Assembly (NCBI GenBank): GCA_001825565.1
Contig: MHXM01000077.1
Span: 1-5,042, forward strand
Direction: 5' to 3'
Length of the DNA: 5,042 bases
Origin: Desulfuromonadaceae bacterium GWC2_58_13
GTDB taxonomy: Bacteria > Desulfobacterota > Desulfuromonadia > Desulfuromonadales > Trichloromonadaceae
This document shows positions 1 through 5,042 of the stretch, one piece after another; the stretch's first letter is position 1, and every line of letters begins with the position of its first letter. The notes beneath the pieces are model-generated. The model did no database searches, was not told the origin of the DNA, and saw only the letters and a list, made by a program, of their open reading frames with translations. The translations under genes and the position numbers were made by a program.

Positions 1-2
1 TC

Positions 3-926
3 CAACATGTGATCATTCGCGGCGTTGACCGCTGCGACATTTTCCGGGACGACGCTGACCGCAAAAGATTTCTCGTTAACCTCTCGAAACTCCTCGTTCA
101 AACCGGCACTGAATGCTTCGCCTGGTCGTTGATGACCAACCACGTTCATCTCCTGCTCTGCCCACGCCGGACTCGGTTGGCTACCTTCATGCGCAGACTC
201 CTCACCGGCTATGCCATCTATTTCAACCTCCGCCACAAACGCTCGGGACATCTCTTCCAGAACCGGTACAAATCGATTGTCTGCGAGGAGGATTCTTATC
301 TTCTCGAACTGGTTCGCTACATTCATCTTAATCCGTTGCGGGCCGGACTGGTGGCCGACCTTTCCGCTCTCGACGACTATCCCTGGTCCGGTCATGGTGT
401 CGTCCTGGGGAAGGGCGAGCTAAATGGGCAGGTGGTGGACGATATCCTCGCCCTGTTTGCGAAGGGAAAAGATGCGGCAAGGCGTCGCTATCGCCAGTTC
501 ATAGCGGATGGCGTCACGCTGGGCAAGCGAGACGATTTGACCAGCAGCGGCAGACGAAAAACAAACCTTCCCGATGGACCGTATGACGACAGAATCCTGG
601 GAAGTGGCGATTTTATCGAAGAACTGGGCAGGCGACGAGAACTGGCGCCGGAGATCTCAACCAGCATCAGCCTCCGCGAATTGATCGGCAAGGTCTGTGA
701 TCGCTTCGCCGTCGAACCCGATGCCCTACGACTGAGGACCCGAGCGGCCGGGATTGCCGAAGCCCGAAGTATCGTCTGCTACCTTGCCGTCCGACATATC
801 GGGCGGAGCGGCGTTGAAGTTGGGCAACATCTGGGTCTCAGTCGATCAGGAGTGAGTGTTGCCGCCGCTCGCGGGGAACAGTTAGTAAAAAATGAGCCTT
901 CGCTGCTGACGCTAGTCGACAAATGA
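3..926 (+). CDS. REP-associated tyrosine transposase (Y1/IS200-like) with C-terminal DnaA-like HTH, 5'-partial
   Basis: Single-strand DNA transposase/nickase of the HUH Y1 family, RAYT branch; such proteins act on palindromic REP-type hairpins. Numbering from the GTG at position 9: the N-terminal strand with RG (residues 4-5) and IFRDDADR (11-18), the HUH motif NHVHLLL (44-50, metal-binding H45 and H47), GHLFQNRYKS (80-89), and YIHLNPLRAG (104-113), where Y104 is the likely nucleophile. The C-terminal part (about 218-295) resembles DnaA domain IV: an LIGKVCDRFAV helix, then the EARSIVCYLA helix and a turn-helix LGLSRSGVSVAAARG, where DnaA would carry its GGRDHTTV-type box. The frame is open to the left edge, and the codons before the GTG read Gln-His, matching the family's Tyr-His-Val before the RG. 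The GTG is therefore probably internal and roughly 15-20 N-terminal residues are missing. The domestic role is unknown; RAYTs are usually single-copy and not classical insertion sequences. Confidence 0.88.
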   Translation, partial: QHVIIRGVDRCDIFRDDADRKRFLVNLSKLLVQTGTECFAWSLMTNHVHLLLCPRRTRLATFMRRLLTGYAIYFNLRHKRSGHLFQNRYKSIVCEEDSYLLELVRYIHLNPLRAGLVADLSALDDYPWSGHGVVLGKGELNGQVVDDILALFAKGKDAARRRYRQFIADGVTLGKRDDLTSSGRRKTNLPDGPYDDRILGSGDFIEELGRRRELAPEISTSISLRELIGKVCDRFAVEPDALRLRTRAAGIAEARSIVCYLAVRHIGRSGVEVGQHLGLSRSGVSVAAARGEQLVKNEPSLLTLVDK

Positions 927-1086
927 ACAACGTCCCCAACACAACCCGGCACCGTACTCCCCGAGTGATGCGTTGAGCTCCATCCGAAAAATATTTTTTT
1001 GCTAAAGAAATCCATCCATCGATCCGACATAACCGATAAGTAAATTCTTTATCTTCACCTGACGTTGAAATTTCATAGACCTTCTC

Positions 1087-1125
1087 CACGGACGGAGTCC
1101 CTTAAAACAAGGGAGTCCGTCCGTG
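1087..1125. repeat. 15-bp inverted repeat (hairpin) covering the RBS and start codon of the J-domain gene
   Basis: Left arm 1087-1101 (CACGGACGGAGTCCC) and right arm 1111-1125 (GGGAGTCCGTCCGTG) pair at 14 of 15 positions; the only mismatch is G1097 against G1115. The loop is the 9 bases 1102-1110 (TTAAAACAA). Neither strand carries a T-run after the stem, so it does not look like an intrinsic terminator. In RNA, the right arm would bury the AAGGGAG ribosome-binding site partly and the GTG start codon completely. It may be a translational control hairpin, an operator for a dimeric protein, or a REP-like palindrome related to the RAYT gene about 160 bases upstream. I saw no second copy in the window. 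Confidence 0.8.
1109..1115 (+). promoter_or_regulatory. Ribosome binding site of the J-domain gene
   Basis: AAGGGAG lies 7 bases before the GTG at 1123. It supports that start, which is also the only standard start codon between the upstream in-frame stop (TGA at 1066-1068) and the J-domain core. Five of its seven bases belong to the right arm of the inverted repeat at 1087-1125. Confidence 0.6.
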
Positions 1126-1830
1126 CAAAATAACTGTTATGACATTCTCGGCGTTGATTGCCATGCCTCCCCGAAGGAAATCAAAACCGCATTCCGACGC
1201 CTGGCCAAGAAGTGGCACCCCGACCTTAACCCCGGTGTCCCCGGCCAAAACGAACGGTTCAGCCGGATTCACCAGGCCTACAAGATCCTGGCCGACCCCG
1301 AGGAGCGCGCCCGCCACGATGCTGCGTTGTGGCCTCAGCCGCAAAAGCCTGGACCTGCCAGCAAACCGGCGGCTGCCACTCGAACAGGTCCCGCGCCTCG
1401 ACCAAAGGAGCCCCCCAAGGAGAAACCCCGGCCTCAGCCCCGGCCAAAGGCGCCTCCCCCGCCGCAGGACATTTTAGCGGCTAAGTTTGCCATATATCTG
1501 AAACGGTTGAAGGAGCTGTTCCCATTCGAGGAACAGGGCGCCCCCAAGCCGCGCAGGGCTCCTCCCCGGCCCACGAAGCCTTCCGCCGACGGCGAAAGCC
1601 GAGCTCGCCAACCCGCTTTCGACCGGGTGTTTCAGACGGTCCGGACCCAGGGTGCCACCGGTTTTGTGCTTTGCTCCGACGGCATTATCCGACGTATCGG
1701 AAGGACGGCCTCGAAGCCGGACGAAAAAAAACACACCGGTCCGGGACCGGTCCCTAACCACGCCTGGCGAACCGGGTTGGGCGTGCTGGTGTTTCTGCTG
1801 GTAAAATGGTGGCATGAACTGAACCGGTAA
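1123..1830 (+). CDS. J-domain (DnaJ-like) protein with proline-rich linker and C-terminal membrane anchor
   Basis: Predicted Hsp70 (DnaK) co-chaperone of 235 residues. The J domain fills about residues 5-66: YDILGV (6-11), the basic helix II (KTAFRRLAKKW, 21-31), the HPD motif at 32-34 that stimulates DnaK ATPase, and helix III with QAYKILADPEERARHD (51-66). It lacks the Gly/Phe-rich region, CxxCxGxG zinc repeats and C-terminal substrate domains of DnaJ/CbpA, so it is not a general DnaJ. Residues 71-115 are a Pro/Lys/Arg-rich low-complexity linker, followed by a short charged helix-like stretch (116-136), more Pro-rich sequence (140-153) and a conserved-looking patch around 165-193. A hydrophobic segment, GLGVLVFLLVKWW (about 218-230), ends five residues from the C-terminus. 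This suggests a tail-anchored protein with the J domain in the cytoplasm, recruiting DnaK to the membrane. The GTG start sits inside a hairpin. The client is unknown. Confidence 0.85.
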   Translation: MQNNCYDILGVDCHASPKEIKTAFRRLAKKWHPDLNPGVPGQNERFSRIHQAYKILADPEERARHDAALWPQPQKPGPASKPAAATRTGPAPRPKEPPKEKPRPQPRPKAPPPPQDILAAKFAIYLKRLKELFPFEEQGAPKPRRAPPRPTKPSADGESRARQPAFDRVFQTVRTQGATGFVLCSDGIIRRIGRTASKPDEKKHTGPGPVPNHAWRTGLGVLVFLLVKWWHELNR

Positions 1831-1865
1831 CAAACTGACCACCTTGGGAAAGGAACAAAATCATC

Positions 1866-2303
1866 ATGGATAAATTCATGGCGGCGGCCATCGAGGAAGC
1901 CCGGAAGGGGCTTGCCGAAGGAGGGATTCCCATCGGCTCGGTGCTGGTGCACGACGGAAAAATGATTGGTCGGGGTCACAACCGGCGGGTGCAGAACGGC
2001 AGCGCGATTCTTCACGGCGAGATGGATGCGCTGGAAAATGCCGGGCGGCAGCCGGCGGCGATCTATCGGGAATCGGTCCTGTACACGACCCTGTCCCCCT
2101 GCTCGATGTGCAGCGGCGCCGTCCTGCTGTACGGCATTCCCCAGGTGATCATCGGCGAAAATCGCACCTTTCGGGGGGAGGAGGAATGGCTCCGCGTTCG
2201 TGGGGTACGGGTTGAGGTGCTGCAAAACGATGAGTGCATCCGCCTGATGCGCGGGTTCATCGAGGCCAGGCCGGAGTTGTGGAACGAGGATATCGGCGTG
2301 TGA
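1866..2303 (+). CDS. Cytosine deaminase, yeast Fcy1-like (zinc-dependent CDA-fold deaminase)
   Basis: Small zinc hydrolase of the cytidine deaminase fold, 145 residues, predicted to convert cytosine to uracil plus ammonia in pyrimidine salvage (EC 3.5.4.1 type). Zinc motifs: HGE (H50, with E52 as proton shuttle) and PCSMC (C79, C82). It follows yeast Fcy1 along most of its length: GRGHNRR (35-41, including the substrate-contacting Asn39), GSAILHGEMDALENAGR (45-61), LYTTLSPCSMC (72-82), YGIP (89-92), GENRTF (97-102) and the C-terminal WNEDIG (139-144), where the Trp and Asp correspond to Fcy1 active-site residues. That C-terminal signature argues against TadA (tRNA A34 deaminase) and guanine deaminase, although automatic annotation often gives 'nucleoside deaminase'. 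It is unrelated to the amidohydrolase-type CodA. ATG start with AAGGA 11 bases upstream. It lies 35 bp after the J-domain gene and 88 bp before pfk. Confidence 0.85.
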   Translation: MDKFMAAAIEEARKGLAEGGIPIGSVLVHDGKMIGRGHNRRVQNGSAILHGEMDALENAGRQPAAIYRESVLYTTLSPCSMCSGAVLLYGIPQVIIGENRTFRGEEEWLRVRGVRVEVLQNDECIRLMRGFIEARPELWNEDIGV

Positions 2304-2380
2304 TTTGTTGTGTTATCCTACCAACCGGACGTCCCCTGAATTAACACTGCAATCAATTATCCAGCTTCTCCAACTTCAGC

Positions 2381-2386
2381 AGAGGT
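2381..2386 (+). promoter_or_regulatory. Ribosome binding site fixing the pfk start
   Basis: AGAGGT lies 5 bases before ATG 2392. The frame is open further upstream to a TTG at 2305, but that extension would add 29 residues unlike any phosphofructokinase N-terminus, and the family's first beta strand (MKICINTGGG) begins just after ATG 2392. The ribosome-binding site therefore decides for 2392. ATG 2404 (residue 5) is a weaker alternative. Confidence 0.6.
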
Positions 2387-2391
2387 GCCCC

Positions 2392-3486
2392 ATGCAAAAG
2401 CGAATGAAGATCTGCATCAATACCGGCGGTGGCGATGCGCCGGGTTTAAATGCCGTCATCGAGGCGGTCACCATGGCCGCCTACAACCGGCAATGGGAGG
2501 TTTACGGCATCAAATCGGGCTATGCCGGTCTGCTGAATCCCGATGAGATCATTAACCTGACGCCGGAGAAGGTGGACGGCATCGCCAGCGTGGGAGGCAC
2601 CATCCTTGGGACCACCAACAAGGGAAACCCGTTCATGATGCCGATCCGCAATGCGGCCGGCGAATGGGAACATCGAGATCTGTCGGACAAGGTGATGGAA
2701 AACTTCCGCCGGCTGCGCTTCGATGCGCTGGTGGCCGTGGGCGGCGACGGCAGTCTGGAGATTGCCCACCGCTTTGCCGCAAAGGGGATGCCGGTTGTGG
2801 GTGTGCCCAAGACCATCGACAACGACATGGGGGGAACCGTCATCACCTTCGGTTTCGATACGGCGGTCAGCATCGCCACCGAGGCGATCGACCGGTTGCA
2901 CTCGACGGCCAAGTCCCATGACCGGGTCATGGTGGTGGAGGTGATGGGGCGTAATGCCGGTTTTATCGCCCTGAACAGCGGCATCTCGGGGAACGCGGAC
3001 GTGATCCTGATTCCGGAGATCCCCTTCGATATCGAAAAGGTCTGCGACAAGCTGATGGACAACGAGCTGCATGGCCGCAAGTACGCCATCGTGGTCGTGG
3101 CCGAAGGCGCCATCCCCAAGGGGGGTGAGGTGGTCACCAAGGGGCCGGCGGAAATCGGTCGCCAGCACGTGGTTTTGGGCGGCATGGCCGAGCATGTCGC
3201 CAAGGAGATCACCCAGCGCACCGGCAAGGACTCGCGTTCCATGGTTTTGGGGCACTTGCAGCGGGGCGGCTCGCCGACGACCTTCGACCGCCTGCTGGCC
3301 CTGCGCTTTGGAGCAGCGGCCGTGCGGGCCATCGAGCTGGGGAAATTCGACCACATGGTCGGACTCCATTCACCGGATATTGCTCTGGTCCCGCTGGGAG
3401 AAGCGCTGGGGATCCAAAAGAGGGTCCGTGCCGATGGGGATACGGTGCTGACGGCCCGCGATCTCGGCATCTGCTTCGGCGATTGA
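2392..3486 (+). CDS. pfkA: 6-phosphofructokinase, family A, group III-like (probably ATP-dependent)
   Basis: Cytosolic enzyme phosphorylating fructose 6-phosphate to fructose 1,6-bisphosphate, the committed step of glycolysis; 364 residues. Visible in order: the phosphate-donor loop GGGDAPGLN (12-20), GGDGS (117-121), PKTIDND (139-145, with D143 the catalytic base), GFDTA (154-158), MGRNAG (185-190), AEGAIP (237-242) and LGHLQRGGSP (286-295, binding the sugar phosphate). G120 corresponds to E. coli Gly104, the ATP-type residue (PPi enzymes have Asp). K140 replaces E. coli Gly124 and is the residue typical of PPi-dependent enzymes. The Gly plus Lys pair is known from group III ATP enzymes of the Streptomyces type, so ATP is the likely donor, but PPi use or reversibility cannot be excluded from sequence. 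Length is a little above the roughly 320 residues of E. coli PfkA, as usual for this group. It is the last of three co-directional genes, with a possible terminator about 80 bases downstream. Confidence 0.93.
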   Translation: MQKRMKICINTGGGDAPGLNAVIEAVTMAAYNRQWEVYGIKSGYAGLLNPDEIINLTPEKVDGIASVGGTILGTTNKGNPFMMPIRNAAGEWEHRDLSDKVMENFRRLRFDALVAVGGDGSLEIAHRFAAKGMPVVGVPKTIDNDMGGTVITFGFDTAVSIATEAIDRLHSTAKSHDRVMVVEVMGRNAGFIALNSGISGNADVILIPEIPFDIEKVCDKLMDNELHGRKYAIVVVAEGAIPKGGEVVTKGPAEIGRQHVVLGGMAEHVAKEITQRTGKDSRSMVLGHLQRGGSPTTFDRLLALRFGAAAVRAIELGKFDHMVGLHSPDIALVPLGEALGIQKRVRADGDTVLTARDLGICFGD

Positions 3487-3563
3487 ACAAGTAAATTCGT
3501 GGATTCAACCAGGAAGATTGCCCATAACCGAAAAGGTTCCGGCGAATTCGCTGGGCGCGACCG

Positions 3564-3585
3564 AGCCTTCCGCGGACGGCTTTTT
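3564..3585 (+). terminator. Possible intrinsic terminator after pfk
   Basis: The stem AGCC (3564-3567) pairs with GGCT (3578-3581). After one mismatch it is extended by TC/GA around a CGCG loop, and it runs into five T residues (3581-3585). The stem is short, so termination may be weak. It lies in the convergent spacer between pfk and the kinase gene, in the orientation expected for the plus-strand genes. The minus strand has no T-run here, and I see no clear terminator for the kinase. Confidence 0.4.
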
Positions 3586-3613
3586 ACCGACGCCGTTGCG
3601 CAAGACGCCGGGA

Positions 3614-5042
3614 TTATTCCCCGGAAGCAGGGGTGGCGGGCAGAGGAAGGGTGAAGCAGACCCGGGTGCCCCGGCCCGCCTCGCTCTCCACGAAAATTTT
3701 ACCGCCGTGGGCCTCGACAATGGTTCGAGCAATGCTCAAGCCGAGCCCGAGGCCGCCCGGGGCGGTGTGGGAGGCGTCGACCCGGTAAAACTTGTCGAAA
3801 ATACGAGCGGCCTGGTCCGGCGTCATGCCTCCCCCCTCGTCTTCGACACTGACTTGATAGCTTCCGCCGATAATCTCACCCGCGAGCCGAATCCTGCTGG
3901 TCCGAGAGGAGAATTTGATCGCATTGCACAGCAGATTTTCAAGTACCTGAATGACCTTGTCCCGATCCGCGTAGAGCAGAACCGGCATCCTGGAAAAGCT
4001 GCTCTCGATACGATGACCCAGATCATCCTTCCGCAACTGGTCCGTCCAACTTCCGATCACCTGGTTGATATCGCACAACGCCCTGTTGAGTGAAATACCG
4101 CCCCCCGCCTCGATGCGGCTGAGATTCAGCAGGTCGTTGACGATGCCATTGAGGATTTGCGTCTTTTCGATAACGATGGCCAGGTATTCTTTCCGCTGTT
4201 CCACGGTCAAATCGTCCTGCATCAGCAGGTCGGAGAAACCCAGTATCGCGTTCAGGGGGGTTCGCAGTTCGTGCGCGGCGGTGGAGATAAACTCGTTTTT
4301 TATCCGGTCGCCATCGCGCAGCGACACTTCCGCCAACTTGCGCTCGCTGATATCGCGAGCAATCCCGAGCACACCGACAAGCTTGCCTTCGGAATCATAC
4401 ATGGGGGTTTTGATGGTTTCGACCAGTTCCCTGTGGCCGTCGTCGGCGTAGGTCAGTTCTTCTTCATTCACGCTGGGATTCCCTCTCGCCATGGCCGCTT
4501 TATCCTTTCCGCGAAAAAAATCCGCCAAGTCCCGGTCCACAAAATCATAATCTGTTTTACCAACGATATCGGCTTCTTTTGCCCCATAAAATCGTTCGAA
4601 TTTAGGATTGCAGGATAGGTAAACACCCTCCGGATCTTTCAACCACACCAGATCGGGGATCGTCTCGATCAATGTACGCAAATGGGCTTCTCTTTTCCGT
4701 AAGGTCTCCTCCGCCTGCCTACGTTCACGGATCTCCTTTTCATGAAGTATGTTGGCAAGACCGATTTCGGAAACATATGTAGTAAATTTAACCAGAAAAC
4801 CCATCAGATGCTTGATGGTCTCCCTGTCATACCTCGGGATGCGTCGAAAGGCATCTAAATAGGCCGCTTTATCAAATCCATAGGTCTCTGCTTGCTTGGC
4901 AAAAAATTCCTCATCCTCTTCTTCATCGCGATAAAAAAATTGCCCGGAGTATATGTTTCCCAGATGCATGGTTCCCACATAGAGCGGAGTTACAACATCC
5001 CATAAGCCATTTTTACATTTATAATCGACACATTCGCCGGGC
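3614..5042 (-). CDS. PocR-PAS hybrid-sensor histidine kinase, 5'-partial (runs off the right edge)
   Basis: Two-component sensor kinase. The frame is open to base 5042, and the codons above GTG 4978 (reading C-KNGLWDVVTPLYVGTMHLGN) continue a PocR ligand-binding domain, so that GTG is internal and the real start lies beyond the window. Numbering from GTG 4978: PocR C-terminal half 1-75 (HLGNIYSGQFF, then EEFFAKQAETYGFD and YLDAFRRIPRYD); coiled-coil linker about 78-105; PAS about 97-215 (TIPDLVWLKDPEGVYLSCN, GIARDISERK); HisKA with phosphoacceptor H236 in AAHELRTPL; HATPase_c with N box (NLLCNAIKFS, N352), G1 box DEGGGM (380-385), F box IFDKFYRVD (393-401) and G2 box GGLGLGLS (408-415). No receiver domain and no transmembrane segment are visible, so it is probably cytoplasmic, sensing a small ligand through PocR. 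It ends in TAA, convergent with pfk; no partner response regulator is in view. The sensor end is clearly more A+T-rich than the kinase core. Confidence 0.92.
   Translation of the reverse strand, partial: PGECVDYKCKNGLWDVVTPLYVGTMHLGNIYSGQFFYRDEEEDEEFFAKQAETYGFDKAAYLDAFRRIPRYDRETIKHLMGFLVKFTTYVSEIGLANILHEKEIRERRQAEETLRKREAHLRTLIETIPDLVWLKDPEGVYLSCNPKFERFYGAKEADIVGKTDYDFVDRDLADFFRGKDKAAMARGNPSVNEEELTYADDGHRELVETIKTPMYDSEGKLVGVLGIARDISERKLAEVSLRDGDRIKNEFISTAAHELRTPLNAILGFSDLLMQDDLTVEQRKEYLAIVIEKTQILNGIVNDLLNLSRIEAGGGISLNRALCDINQVIGSWTDQLRKDDLGHRIESSFSRMPVLLYADRDKVIQVLENLLCNAIKFSSRTSRIRLAGEIIGGSYQVSVEDEGGGMTPDQAARIFDKFYRVDASHTAPGGLGLGLSIARTIVEAHGGKIFVESEAGRGTRVCFTLPLPATPASGE

Noticed and set aside
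987..1000. AAAAATATTTTTTT palindrome and T-run as a terminator for the transposase gene
   Set aside because: It has no G+C stem; it is only a short A+T palindrome. The wider A+T-rich stretch 985-1080 probably holds the promoter of the next genes, but I could not find a convincing -35/-10 pair.
1003..1051. 7-base inverted repeat TAAAGAA / TTCTTTA
   Set aside because: Short, A+T-rich and separated by 35 bases; expected by chance.
2311..2319. TGTTATCCT as an extended -10 promoter before pfk
   Set aside because: No acceptable -35 element at the right spacing; such matches are common by chance.
2305..2391. 29-codon N-terminal extension of the phosphofructokinase from a TTG start
   Set aside because: The extra residues do not resemble the family, and a good ribosome-binding site precedes ATG 2392 right before the first conserved strand.
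2446..3470. Long minus-strand open frames opposite pfk (about 300 codons each)
   Set aside because: They mirror a strongly conserved G+C-rich gene, and their products are His/Arg/Ser-rich without recognisable domains.
3542..3551. Perfect 10-base palindrome GCGAATTCGC in the convergent spacer
   Set aside because: Too short, single, and not placed near any start; no support for a regulatory site.
3608..3624. Hairpin CCGGG / CCCGG over the kinase stop codon as its terminator
   Set aside because: Only five pairs, and no T-run follows on the minus strand.
3518..4093. Plus-strand open frame of 191 codons across the spacer and the kinase 3' end
   Set aside because: It lies mostly antisense to the conserved HATPase domain, and its product has no family features.
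1..5042. CRISPR array, tRNA/rRNA genes, phage or defence genes
   Set aside because: No regularly spaced repeats, no tRNA-like cloverleaf or rRNA sequence, and no protein family of those kinds was recognised on either strand.

Overview
The window looks like bacterial chromosome of fairly high G+C content. It most resembles a Desulfobacterota (deltaproteobacterial) type genome. That guess rests only on the combination of a PocR/PAS histidine kinase, a group III type phosphofructokinase and a DnaA-tailed REP-type transposase. No rRNA or tRNA gene is visible to test it.

Layout, left to right: (1) positions 3-926, plus strand: the 3' part of a REP-associated tyrosine transposase (RAYT, IS200-like Y1 family) with a C-terminal DnaA domain IV-like helix-turn-helix; its first codons lie off the left edge. 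(2) 927-1122: an A+T-richer spacer ending in a strong 15-bp inverted repeat whose right arm contains the Shine-Dalgarno sequence and GTG start of the next gene. (3) 1123-1830: a J-domain protein with a proline-rich linker and a C-terminal membrane segment. (4) 1866-2303: a small zinc deaminase that closely matches yeast-type cytosine deaminase (Fcy1). (5) 2392-3486: a family A 6-phosphofructokinase with mixed ATP/PPi-type active-site residues. (6) 3487-3613: a convergent spacer with a possible intrinsic terminator for the plus-strand genes. (7) 3614-5042, minus strand: a PocR-PAS-HisKA-HATPase sensor kinase running off the right edge. Its reading frame is open to the last base, so its true start is outside the window.

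Genes 3 to 5 are co-directional with short gaps (35 and 88 bp) and no visible terminator between them, so they could be co-transcribed. Their functions (chaperone partner, pyrimidine salvage, glycolysis) do not form an obvious pathway. The kinase faces them and is transcriptionally separate.

No CRISPR array, phage module or defence system is visible. The features most worth a second look are the hairpin that would hide the J-domain gene's start, the transposase-DnaA domain fusion, the membrane-tailed J-protein, and the base-composition shift inside the kinase gene.
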